From assembly GCA_031403315.1 (NCBI GenBank), contig JANNTD010000621.1, positions 1 to 30,957 of the forward strand: a stretch of 30,957 nucleotides of DNA, read 5' to 3'. Shown piece after piece: positions 16,593 through 23,639 of the stretch; the stretch's first letter is position 1; each line of letters begins with the position of its first letter. This DNA comes from DASYDU01 sp031403315 (GTDB lineage Bacteria > Planctomycetota > Planctomycetia > Pirellulales > Lacipirellulaceae). The position numbers were made by a program, and so were the translations under genes. The notes under the pieces are model-generated. The model did no database searches, was not told the origin of the DNA, and saw only the letters and a list, made by a program, of their open reading frames with translations.

Positions 16593-16650
16593 GATGCCTT
16601 TCAAACCGAGAAACGAAGGACCACTGGCGCAACGGCATCGCCTGCATTCG

Positions 16651-16680
16651 ATCTTACGAAGCCGCGAAGAGAAGCGTCAA
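16651..16680 (-). promoter_or_regulatory. Candidate promoter of folE
   Basis: On the minus strand TTGACG (16675-16680, 5 of 6) and TAAGAT (16651-16656, 4 of 6) are separated by 18 bp. The start site would be near 16644, about 50 nt before folE ATG 16592. This fits a new transcript beginning at folE, since the preceding LON-domain gene ends 109 bp upstream. Confidence 0.5.
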
Positions 16681-16701
16681 GCGGCGACGGGGGTGAAGTC
16701 T

Positions 16702-17412
16702 TCAATTGAGGCTGAATGGCGGCGGAAAAACGTCCGCGGCCGCACCCACCATCTCTCTGGACGATTGGCTCTCCAAATGCTCCAGCAGCAATTGGGCCCG
16801 CACGTCTACGCGATTCTCCGCGAGCAGCTGTTGCTTGAGCGCTATGTCAAACGGCAGCGCGTAGGACGCCAGATCGGTCATCATGCTGAGCGGCAAATGC
16901 TGGGCGAACATTTCGCTGAGTTGCTCCGGCGCCTGACAGCTACAGGGCAAATGCCGCTCGAACGCGGCCATCAATTCACGCTGCAATTCGTCGATGTGGT
17001 GGGCTGAATCGTTGACAAAAGTTTCGCGCAGCAGTTCGACCTTCGCCTGACGGAACGATCGCAGCGGCGGCATTTCCTCGGCGATGCGAATCCGCCCGAC
17101 GCCCATCAAGAGTAGATTGTAGCGGCCATCTTTGAGCCGGTGGTGCGTCACGACCTTGCCGAGGCAAGCGTAGCGGGCCACGGGCGGGCGGCTCTCGTAG
17201 TCGGTTTCCCAACCCGGCTCCAGCAGCGCCATCGCAATCAGCCGGTCGGTGGCCAGCGCGTCTTCGAGCATCTCGCGGTAGCGGCCCTCGAAGATGTGCA
17301 GCGGCTGCATCACATGCGGATACATCACCAGATTCGGCAGCGGAAACAATCGGGCGACACCGGAAAAGGTGTCGGCATCAAAATACAAGTCGGCCGCTTT
17401 CCAAGAATTCAT
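16702..17412 (-). CDS. LON-protease substrate-binding (N-terminal) domain protein
   Basis: A 236-aa stand-alone LON substrate-binding domain with no ATPase or protease domain. Typical start of the fold: ARLFPLPNLVMYPHVMQPLH (20-39) followed by IFEGRYREM. Then come IAMALLEPGW, ACLGKVVTHHRLKDGRYNLL (about 103-122) and MGVGRIRI. The C-terminal half is helical with a CSC pair (LPCSCQAPEQ). Such proteins are widespread, but function is not established; they may bind unfolded segments or act as adaptors. The gene starts 6 bp after the DUF309 gene, so the pair is probably one transcript. A second ATG-containing context upstream is absent, so the start at 17412 is used. Confidence 0.88.
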   Translation of the reverse strand: MNSWKAADLYFDADTFSGVARLFPLPNLVMYPHVMQPLHIFEGRYREMLEDALATDRLIAMALLEPGWETDYESRPPVARYACLGKVVTHHRLKDGRYNLLLMGVGRIRIAEEMPPLRSFRQAKVELLRETFVNDSAHHIDELQRELMAAFERHLPCSCQAPEQLSEMFAQHLPLSMMTDLASYALPFDIALKQQLLAENRVDVRAQLLLEHLESQSSREMVGAAADVFPPPFSLN

Positions 17413-17418
17413 GACAAG

Positions 17419-17838
17419 TTAGTCCTCAATCACAACCGGCGGCAACTCGACGGGCGGGTCGAGCGCGATTTCGGGAATCAACTCGGGATCGACGACAATT
17501 TTCGGGTACTCTTCCTGGCTGGCATCCACTTCGGCAAAACAAGCGTCGAACTTCGGCAAAAACTCCTCGAGGTCGAGTCCCATGCACCCCGGCCGGAAAC
17601 CTTGGAGATATCCGCGGCTGCTGCGATACACCTTGCGGGCGCCGCGGATGTTGCCGTTTCCAAAGTGGTGCAAAGCCACCGCCGCCTGAATCAACCCCTT
17701 ATAATACAGCCGCAAATCGCCACTGTAGTTTTTCCAAAGATCTTCCCACACTTCGTGCGCTTCAAAAAACTCGCACGCATTGAAATAGGCCACGCCCTGC
17801 AAATACAGCGGATCGTAGTCGCACGCGGCGGTGCTCAT
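17419..17838 (-). CDS. DUF309 domain-containing protein
   Basis: A 139-aa small helical protein with the family hallmark FNACEFFEAHEVWEDLWKN (19-37), whose paired His/Glu residues define DUF309. A second helix follows, LYYKGLIQAAVALHHFGNGN. The last ~30 residues are acidic and Pro/Ile-rich. Function is unknown; conserved His/Glu/Trp residues suggest ligand or metal binding but nothing is proven. The 6-bp gap to the LON-domain gene suggests a functional pair. It begins 39 bp downstream of the BI-1-like gene. Confidence 0.9.
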   Translation of the reverse strand: MSTAACDYDPLYLQGVAYFNACEFFEAHEVWEDLWKNYSGDLRLYYKGLIQAAVALHHFGNGNIRGARKVYRSSRGYLQGFRPGCMGLDLEEFLPKFDACFAEVDASQEEYPKIVVDPELIPEIALDPPVELPPVVIED

Positions 17839-17877
17839 CGGGTGAACTCGAATCGGACCGAACGACCGTGGAACGCA

Positions 17878-18630
17878 CTAGTCCCGGTTGGAAAACGACA
17901 TGAAGATCTGCAGCACATACCAGAACAGGAGCGCCACGGAAGCGAACAGCGCGAGGGCCGCGGCAACATATTGATCCGTGCGATAAACCCGCAGGATGTT
18001 CGACGTGTAGTAGAGGATGTAGCCGCTGGCAAAAATCACCATCGCGGCGCTAAACCACACGCCCAGATTGAATCCGAACAAGACGCTGACGCCAATCAGA
18101 GCAAAGGCGCCAAAACCGGCCATGCTGAGAAATCCGCCCAAGAACGAAAAATCTTGTTTGGAAAAATAGGCGTAGGCGGTGAGGCCGGCGACCATCACCA
18201 ATGTGGTCACACCGGCCGCCCCAATGATCGGGATGTCTTGCCCCGCAATATTGGCGGTCATCGTCTTTGCGATCGCGATCATGGGCAGAAATATGATCGC
18301 TTCCGTCGCGACGTAGAGAAACAAACCGGCATACTGCTTGCCGATCGAGGTCGCAGAACGGGCCCAATTGTCGGCGACCCAGCTCACGGCCATGAACCCG
18401 CCCAGCACTGCCAGCCACATGAAGCGGTTCTTGCCGATGACGTCGAGTGCGACCTGGTCCCAACCGAGTTGGACGAACAGCCACTCCAGCATCACAAACG
18501 CGTAAATCGCCGCGGCCAGATGCGTGTACGTCTTGCGAATGAACGTCCGGCGGGCTTCCTCCGGCGCTGCAATCACCGCGGTACCGAATGTTGCATACGG
18601 AGTCTCGGCGCGAAAATCGGCTTGGTTCAT
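17878..18630 (-). CDS. Bax inhibitor-1 / YccA family membrane protein
   Basis: A 250-aa protein with about seven membrane helices and the BI-1/YccA pattern. It has FIRKTYTHLAAAIYAFVMLE leading into TM1, then ATEAIIFLPMIAIAKTM, FSFLGGFLSMAGFGAFALIG, and a final segment with SGYILYYTSNILRVYRTDQY followed by AALALFASVALLFWYVLQIF. Asp and Tyr positions in TM6/TM7 match the family. Members act as pH-sensitive ion or calcium leak channels or modulate membrane proteases; the exact role here is unknown. ATG 18630 follows GAGG by 5 bp, preferred over GTG 18636. A promoter with a TAGACT -10 lies at 18709-18737. Confidence 0.92.
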   Translation of the reverse strand: MNQADFRAETPYATFGTAVIAAPEEARRTFIRKTYTHLAAAIYAFVMLEWLFVQLGWDQVALDVIGKNRFMWLAVLGGFMAVSWVADNWARSATSIGKQYAGLFLYVATEAIIFLPMIAIAKTMTANIAGQDIPIIGAAGVTTLVMVAGLTAYAYFSKQDFSFLGGFLSMAGFGAFALIGVSVLFGFNLGVWFSAAMVIFASGYILYYTSNILRVYRTDQYVAAALALFASVALLFWYVLQIFMSFSNRD

Positions 18631-18708
18631 CGTCACCTCAGTAGAAAATGGATTGCGTCATCGCGGCCACCGCCGCGGCGCCCCACAAGGAATTCCCATG
18701 CTGAATTA

Positions 18709-18737
18709 AGTCTAGGTCCGCAAGGCGTTTGGGTCAA
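18709..18737 (-). promoter_or_regulatory. Sigma-70-type promoter of the BI-1-like gene
   Basis: Minus-strand TTGACC (18732-18737, 5 of 6 to TTGACA), a 17-bp spacer, then TAGACT (18709-18714). The layout and -10 hexamer are the same as in the HU promoter. The predicted start near 18702 gives a leader of about 70 nt. Confidence 0.6.
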
Positions 18738-18784
18738 GTTTCGCTTGTTTTCGGGAGCGGCCGGCGGGAGCCTCGGGCGATCGC

Positions 18785-18812
18785 TTGACAGCACCGGGCC
18801 AAGGCCCAAAAT
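18785..18812 (+). promoter_or_regulatory. Candidate promoter of nth
   Basis: Plus-strand TTGACA (18785-18790) and CAAAAT (18807-18812, 4 of 6) with a 16-bp spacer, about 115 bp upstream of the nth ATG. It is divergent from the BI-1 promoter. The -35 is perfect and the -10 moderate. Confidence 0.4.
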
Positions 18813-18927
18813 GACCGTAGCAGTCCACTGTCGGGAATGTCGCCAAAACGACCCGCTCGACATTTCGCCGGATGTCCGTAATTGGCACTGCTTGCCGTCC
18901 ATTACGTCGCGAGAAGGAATTCGCTCG

Positions 18928-19653
18928 ATGCCTCGAAACGCTTCTCGCACCGTGGCGGCCGCCAAACCGAAGATAAATCCCGCTCCTGCCAGCACCAAGA
19001 AGTCGGTGGCGAAGAAAACCGACGTCCAGGCGATCGCGGCCAAGGTCGTGAAGCATCTCGCGGCCGACTATCCAGAAGTGACCTGCGCGCTGGAAAACGA
19101 GTCGGCGTTCGAGCTGTTGATCGCCACGATTCTCTCGGCCCAGTGTACCGACGAGCGCGTGAACATGGTCACGCCGGAGCTGTTTCGCCGCTGGCCGACA
19201 CCGGCCGCGATGGCCGCTGCCCCGATCGAAGTCCTCGAGAAAGTGATTCACAGCACCGGCTTCTTTCGCAACAAGGCGAAGAACATCAAGGGTTGCAGCC
19301 AGGAACTCGCCGACAAGTACGACGGCGAGGTGCCGCGCGACATCGCGCAAATGGTGACGCTCCCTGGCGTCGGCCGGAAGACCGCGAACGTCGTGCTCGG
19401 CACCTGCTACGGCATGGCGACGGGTGTCGTGGTCGACACGCACGTCACGCGGATCAGCAATCGACTCGGTCTCACGAAGCACACGGACGCCACGAAGATC
19501 GAGCGAGACCTCATGCAACTCGTGCCCCAGGACCAATGGGTGGATTTCGCACATCGGATGATCCACCATGGACGGCGGATTTGCATGGCGCGGAAGCCGA
19601 AGTGCAGCGATTGCTCGATGCGCGAGTTTTGTCCGAAGATCGGTGTTGCGTGA
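18928..19653 (+). CDS. nth: Endonuclease III
   Basis: A base-excision repair glycosylase/AP lyase for oxidised pyrimidines. The 241-aa protein starts at ATG 18928, preceded by GAAGGA about 9 bp upstream; the far longer frame upstream is antisense to four genes and is ignored. After a Lys/Ala-rich N-terminal extension (1-32), the core has LLIATILSAQCTDERVN, the helix-hairpin-helix LPGVGRKTANVV with catalytic Lys151, and VVDTHVTRISNRLGL with catalytic Asp170. The C-terminus has the 4Fe-4S set Cys219-x6-Cys226-x2-Cys229-x5-Cys235. The basic N-terminal tail is unusual in length and may add DNA binding. dcd follows after 58 bp on the same strand. Confidence 0.96.
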   Translation: MPRNASRTVAAAKPKINPAPASTKKSVAKKTDVQAIAAKVVKHLAADYPEVTCALENESAFELLIATILSAQCTDERVNMVTPELFRRWPTPAAMAAAPIEVLEKVIHSTGFFRNKAKNIKGCSQELADKYDGEVPRDIAQMVTLPGVGRKTANVVLGTCYGMATGVVVDTHVTRISNRLGLTKHTDATKIERDLMQLVPQDQWVDFAHRMIHHGRRICMARKPKCSDCSMREFCPKIGVA

Positions 19654-19711
19654 AGGCGAGTGCGTCACAGAATTTGACTTTGGTTTTCAAACCCGGAACA
19701 CAACCACTCCC

Positions 19712-20287
19712 ATGATTCTTACCGGCCAAGCGATTCGCGAACGATTGGGCTCCGACATCGTGATCGATCCCTTCGACGAGGCGCAGCTCAACCCCAATAG
19801 CTACAACCTCACGCTTCACAACGAGCTGATGGTCTATGAAGAAGTCGTGCTCGACATGGCGAAGGCGAATCGCGTGCGGCGGATCGAGCTGCCGGCGTCA
19901 GGGCTGGTGCTCAATTCGAACCAGTTGTATCTCGCCCGCACGATCGAGCGGACCGTAACGCACAATCTCGTGCCGCAGATCGAAGGTCGGTCGTCGATCG
20001 GCCGGCTGGGATTGTTCGTGCACGTCACGGCTGGCTTCGGCGACGTGGGTTTCGCCGGCTACTGGACGCTCGAGATGTTCGCGGTGCAGCCGGTGCGAAT
20101 CTATCCCGGCGTGCCGATTTGCCAGATCTTTTATCACGAGATCACGGGCGAGATCGCCGAGTACGACAGCAAGTACCAGCACAATCGCGACATCCAACCG
20201 AGCCTGCTGTTCCAGGAACTCGCGCCGGATCGTCACAAGGACCCACAACTCGCGCTCGATTTCGGTTACGAACGCTCGCACAGCTAG
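19712..20287 (+). CDS. dcd: dCTP deaminase
   Basis: Deaminates dCTP to dUTP, feeding thymidylate synthesis. The 191-aa protein has the trimeric dUTPase-like fold: MILTGQAIRERLG, the LNPNSYNLTLHNEL strand, and EGRSSIGRLGLFVHVTAGFG (91-110), with Ser/Arg phosphate contacts. GYWTLEMFAVQP then follows, in which Glu121 is the expected catalytic residue. The end has KYQHNRDIQPS. It cannot be told whether it also hydrolyses dUTP. The start at 19712 is the family start; the frame extends upstream into nth without homology. The stop codon is followed, one base later, by a 24-bp-arm palindrome shared with the convergent ATPase gene end. Confidence 0.95.
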   Translation: MILTGQAIRERLGSDIVIDPFDEAQLNPNSYNLTLHNELMVYEEVVLDMAKANRVRRIELPASGLVLNSNQLYLARTIERTVTHNLVPQIEGRSSIGRLGLFVHVTAGFGDVGFAGYWTLEMFAVQPVRIYPGVPICQIFYHEITGEIAEYDSKYQHNRDIQPSLLFQELAPDRHKDPQLALDFGYERSHS

Positions 20288-20356
20288 GTACGTTAGGCTT
20301 TCCAGCCTGACTCTTGATCCCAGATGACTCTGGTCAGGCTGGAAAGCCTGACGTAC
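20288..20356. repeat. Long palindromic repeat (family A), copy 1; probable bidirectional terminator
   Basis: Arms 20288-20311 and 20333-20356 are 24 bases each and complementary with one G-T pair, around a 21-base loop. The core is AGGCTTTCCAGCCTGAC and its complement. The element fills almost the whole 72-bp gap between the dcd stop and the convergent ATPase stop. It could end both transcripts, although it lacks a U-tract. An inverted relative lies at 22124-22184. Confidence 0.8.
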
Positions 20357-20359
20357 GCG

Positions 20360-21856
20360 TTACATCACCGCGAAATAATTCTGCACTGCAAAGTCGATGC
20401 TCTCGGTCGTCATCACGGCCGGCTTGCGGACGTAGCGGCAGAAATTGCGGATCTGCAGCAACAGGTCGCGCGGCTGGCAGCAACGCAACGGGCGGTTGAT
20501 GGCCTTGTAGTGCTTCTCGATCAAGTAATTGACGACCGCTTCGTCGTATTCGACGCCGACCTGCGGGGCCATGATCTTCAACAGCTCGCGGAACGCTTCT
20601 TCGGTCGGGTCGGTGACTTCGATCTTGTACGGAATACGCCGCAGGAACGCGTCGTCGACCAAGTCGCGCGGCTCGAGGTTCGTCGAGAACACGATCAGTT
20701 GGTCGAACGGCACTTGGATCTTCTTGCCGCTGGCCATGCTGAGGAAGTCGTAGCGCTTTTCGAGCGGCACGATCCAGCGATTGAGCAACTGGTCGGTGGT
20801 CATCTTCTGCCGGCCGAAGTCGTCGATCACCAGCGTGCCGCAATTGCTCTTCATCTGGATCGGCGCTTCGCTGGTGTTGGTCGTGGAGTTGAGCGTGACT
20901 TCGAGCTGGTCCATGGTGAGCTCGCCGCCGACAACGATCGTGGGGCGGCGAATGCGGACCCAGCGCTGGTCGACCTTGCGCTGTTCGATCAGACCTTGAT
21001 TGGCCGAGAGGGGCGTTTCCTCGTGCATGCCGGGGTCGAACAACCGCATGATCTCGCCGTCGATGCCCAGCGCGCGGGGAATCCAGATGAACTCGCCGAA
21101 GGCCTTAGTGATCCGCTCGGCGATGCTCGTCTTGCCGTTGCCCGGCGCGCCGTAGAGGAACAAGCCGCGGCCGGAATTGATCGCCGGGCCGAGGCGGATC
21201 AGCATCGTCTTGTCGATCAGCAAGTCCTCGAACGCGCGATGCAGATCGTCCTCGGTCGGATGCTGGTCGGCGAGCGTCTGTTTCTTGACGCTGTGGATGT
21301 AGGCCTCGAGTGGCACGGGCGCGGAGCCGAAATAGGTACACTGCTCGGCGAATTTTTTGCCGCGTTCGCGGCCCAACTCCGTCAGTTGATAGACATAGTC
21401 GTTCGCCATCGCCGCCCCTTTGTGGGCGACGAGCCGGTCGTGCTTCATCGAGTGCAGGAGCGGATCGACGAGCCGAAACGACAACCGCAAGTGCTCCGCC
21501 AGCATCCGTCCGGTGGATTCACTGCGGCTGTTCAGGGTTTTGAGGATCAGCGATTCGACTTCGCCGTCGGTGAGGCCCGCGGCCGCGAGGTTTTCGGGTT
21601 CCGTCGGGACCCAGCCTTCGTGCTCGGGACAATTGCTATCGGCGACGGGGTTGCGAACGGGCGTTTCCGGGATTGGCTGCACGGGCACAAAGCCATTCGC
21701 CGGCATCGGCGGCGCGGTGGTCAATTGCTGAATGCGATTCAGCAGCGCGTCGAGCCGCCCGTCTTCGTTGGCCTCGGGCCGCGCGGTGGCGGCACGGGAA
21801 TCGCCCGCATTGGTCGCTTCGATTGTTGCCGCGTCGATCGTCGAGTGATCAGGCAT
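20360..21856 (-). CDS. AAA+ ATPase with winged-helix-like N-terminal region
   Basis: A 498-aa cytoplasmic protein. Residues 1-95 are a Pro/Ala-rich, probably flexible lead. Residues ~96-172 look like a winged-helix unit (TDGEVESLILKTL, then AEHLRLSFRLVDPLLHSMKH, YQLTELGRERGKKFAE). Residues ~205-498 form an AAA+ module with Walker A GAPGNGKT (236-243), Walker B LVIDD (342-346), sensor-1 STNL (391-394), an arginine-finger candidate FLRRIPYK (404-411) and sensor-2 QPRDLL (461-466). The Walker B is LVIDDF, not DE, so the base for hydrolysis may be the second Asp. I know no assigned function. ATG 21856 is chosen; the frame continues upstream far into antisense of purU. Confidence 0.87.
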   Translation of the reverse strand: MPDHSTIDAATIEATNAGDSRAATARPEANEDGRLDALLNRIQQLTTAPPMPANGFVPVQPIPETPVRNPVADSNCPEHEGWVPTEPENLAAAGLTDGEVESLILKTLNSRSESTGRMLAEHLRLSFRLVDPLLHSMKHDRLVAHKGAAMANDYVYQLTELGRERGKKFAEQCTYFGSAPVPLEAYIHSVKKQTLADQHPTEDDLHRAFEDLLIDKTMLIRLGPAINSGRGLFLYGAPGNGKTSIAERITKAFGEFIWIPRALGIDGEIMRLFDPGMHEETPLSANQGLIEQRKVDQRWVRIRRPTIVVGGELTMDQLEVTLNSTTNTSEAPIQMKSNCGTLVIDDFGRQKMTTDQLLNRWIVPLEKRYDFLSMASGKKIQVPFDQLIVFSTNLEPRDLVDDAFLRRIPYKIEVTDPTEEAFRELLKIMAPQVGVEYDEAVVNYLIEKHYKAINRPLRCCQPRDLLLQIRNFCRYVRKPAVMTTESIDFAVQNYFAVM

Positions 21857-22012
21857 TTTTGTGTGGGAGTGGGCGCAAGGGGTCGATCGTGAGCTATCGC
21901 ATGAAAATCCTACGTCGAGACGGCGAGGGGGCAAATTGAACCCGCCGGAGTGGGTGAGACTGTACCGATCGTGCGGATAGTTCCATGACGGGTGCCACGC
22001 CTTAAGCCTCCG

Positions 22013-22058
22013 GCGCAGGGCGTGGTGTGCAAACTCGCGCTGAAGCCACGCCCTGCGC
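22013..22058. repeat. Palindromic repeat (family B)
   Basis: Arms GCGCAGGGCGTGG (22013-22025) and CCACGCCCTGCGC (22046-22058) are perfectly complementary over 13 bp around a 20-base loop. It lies in the divergent gap between the ATPase and purU and appears only once in this window. It resembles other dispersed planctomycete palindromes in size. Confidence 0.6.
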
Positions 22059-22123
22059 TGACACTCAGGGACGTGCCATCCGGCCCAGGAAACGTTACAC
22101 TGTGTCATAGCTTCCTCACGTCC

Positions 22124-22184
22124 GTATGTCAGGCTTTCCAGCCTGACTGTCAGCAATCGAGTCAGGCTGGAAAGCCTAACGTAC
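22124..22184. repeat. Long palindromic repeat (family A), copy 2, in the purU leader
   Basis: Arms 22124-22147 and 22161-22184 pair over 24 bp with two mismatched positions, around a 13-base loop. Compared with copy 1 it is inverted: its right arm is the exact complement of the left arm of copy 1. The hairpin ends 5 bases before the purU ATG at 22190, leaving no room for a free Shine-Dalgarno. Confidence 0.8.
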
Positions 22185-22189
22185 CTGCC

Positions 22190-23044
22190 ATGCAAGTCGT
22201 CATTACCGCCGTCGGGCCTGATAATCGTGGGCTGGCCGATCCGATCGTCCACAGCGTGACCGGACTGGGCGCGAACATCGCCGAGATCCAGATGTACGAC
22301 CACGACGCGGAGCGATTGTTCTCGATGCTCACGCGGGTCGATCTCAGCGTCGAGCGGTACGAAGAACTGTGCAACGCGATGGCCGAAGTGGCCCGGCGGA
22401 CGAAGCTCTCGATTCGCACCTGGACGCCCGACATCGTGGGCCGCAAGCCGCGGGTGGCGATTTGCGTGACGTATCGGCCGGAGCCGGCGCTCGCGCTGTT
22501 GCGGGCGATCCGCGACTCGCAGGTGAAAGCCGAGCCGCGGTTGATGATCGGCAATCGCGACACTTGCCGCGGGCTGGCCGAGCAGTTCGACATTCCGTGG
22601 TTCAACGTGAGCGATGGCGACGGCAAACCGGATGATGAGCGGCTCGTCGAGCTGTGCGACGAGCACGAAGTCGATTTCATCGTGCTGGCGCGGTACATGC
22701 GGATTCTGCCGGCGGCGAGTTGTTGGAAGTACGCCGGCGGGCGGATCATCAATTTGCATCACGGGCTGCTGCCGAGCTTTCCGGGGATGAAGCCGTATCA
22801 CGACGCCTATGCGGCCCGGATGCTGACCTACGGTTGCACCTGCCATTTCATCGTGCCGGAATTGGATGCTGGCAATCAGATCATCTATCAGTCGACGTTT
22901 CTGGTGCCGCCGGGGATGCAACTCGAGGAGATCGTCCACCGCGGGCAAACCGACAACGAGCCGCACTGCCTGGTCGAGGGCGTACGGCGGGCGGTCGAGG
23001 GCGAGGTGCGGCTGCACTTCAATCGCGTGGTGGTGGGGAAGTAA
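22190..23044 (+). CDS. purU: Formyltetrahydrofolate deformylase (PurU-like)
   Basis: Hydrolyses 10-formyl-THF to formate and THF, balancing one-carbon pools. The 284-aa protein has an N-terminal ACT domain (MQVVITAVGPDNRGLADPIV at 1-20) and a formyltransferase-type C-terminal domain from about residue 85. Catalytic triad candidates are Asn188 and His190 in INLHHGLLPSFPGMKPYHDA and Asp226 in ELDAGNQII. The HHG and DAGNQ spellings differ from the usual PurU HHS and DxGPI, so the substrate could differ. The ATG at 22190 is chosen because it exactly begins the ACT domain; the open frame reaches back to 21992 through repeat sequence. A palindrome directly abuts the start, and no Shine-Dalgarno is seen. 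Confidence 0.85.
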   Translation: MQVVITAVGPDNRGLADPIVHSVTGLGANIAEIQMYDHDAERLFSMLTRVDLSVERYEELCNAMAEVARRTKLSIRTWTPDIVGRKPRVAICVTYRPEPALALLRAIRDSQVKAEPRLMIGNRDTCRGLAEQFDIPWFNVSDGDGKPDDERLVELCDEHEVDFIVLARYMRILPAASCWKYAGGRIINLHHGLLPSFPGMKPYHDAYAARMLTYGCTCHFIVPELDAGNQIIYQSTFLVPPGMQLEEIVHRGQTDNEPHCLVEGVRRAVEGEVRLHFNRVVVGK

Positions 23045-23058
23045 CGCGGCGGAGCTAA

Positions 23059-23079
23059 ACCGCAAGCGGTCGGCCGACC
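23059..23079. repeat. Palindromic element after purU (family D)
   Basis: Two nested palindromes: ACCGC-AA-GCGGT (23059-23070) and the perfect 12-mer GGTCGGCCGACC (23068-23079). It is preceded by GGAGCTAA, recalling the GGCTAAA tag next to family C. It lies 15 bp past the purU stop and could serve as a transcript end. Confidence 0.5.
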
Positions 23080-23479
23080 CGAGCGGACGGCTGCGTTCAA
23101 CGACCGATCGGCACTGACCGGTTTCCTCCGTTCTGGCTGATCGACGCAAACTCGCCAATTCGAGTGGACGCATGATGGCACTCTAGCCTGTCTGAGGATC
23201 GCCTCGTCAATGGTGCTCAGGCCGCCGAAGCGGCCAAGTAGCTGGTGCAAAATCTTCGGGTTTTCACGAAGCGGCCAAGTTACCGAGGGTGCTTTGGCCA
23301 GTTGCGTTCTGGCAGTTCAATTGACGATGAGGGCGCGCACAGCGACCGCAGCCGTCGGCTTTCCCGCGGCGACGCAACCCGTGCGCCCGACGCTGCGCGA
23401 AGAGCGACGTGTCGTCTCGATTCAAATTGCCAAACAACAGTTTGCCAAACAACAACTGCGACCGGACTGCGGAGGAATT

Positions 23480-23556
23480 TTTGGCCTCACACGCTAGCGA
23501 CGGAGGAAATTGCCTCACGCCTTCACTGAGGATTTTTTAACTTTGGCCTCACACGC
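23480..23556 (+). repeat. Degenerate short direct repeats
   Basis: TTTGGCCTCACACGC occurs at 23480-23494 and 23542-23556. A partial third copy, CGGAGGAAATTGCCTCACGCC, spans about 23501-23521 and matches CGGAGGAATTTTTGGCCTCAC just upstream. The block looks like a decayed tandem repeat of unknown origin. Confidence 0.5.
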
Positions 23557-23604
23557 AGTCACGGTTGTCGAGCGCCGAATGGTCGGTGCTCGTCGGCGTT
23601 GATC

Positions 23605-23633
23605 TTATCAGATAGTGGCCTTTTGTATAGACT
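23605..23633 (+). promoter_or_regulatory. Candidate promoter of a small RNA
   Basis: TTATCA (23605-23610, 4 of 6), a 17-bp spacer, then TAGACT (23628-23633). The -10 and spacer equal those of the HU and BI-1 promoters. It points to an approximately 160-nt unit that ends in a strong terminator at 23770-23800. Confidence 0.4.
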
Positions 23634-23639
23634 CTATTT

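Noticed and set aside
17140..18927. Long plus-strand N-terminal extension in frame with nth
   Set aside because: It is antisense to the LON, DUF309 and BI-1-like genes; only the part from ATG 18928 resembles endonuclease III and it has its own ribosome site.
20324..21892. 522-codon plus-strand frame
   Set aside because: It is antisense to the AAA+ ATPase with intact Walker motifs.
21907..21934. TTGCCC-16-TAGGAT as the ATPase promoter
   Set aside because: The -35 matches only 3 of 6 bases and the context is weak.
21857..23173. Upstream extension of the ATPase frame
   Set aside because: It is antisense to purU and passes through palindromic repeats; no domain is visible before residue 1 of the chosen start.
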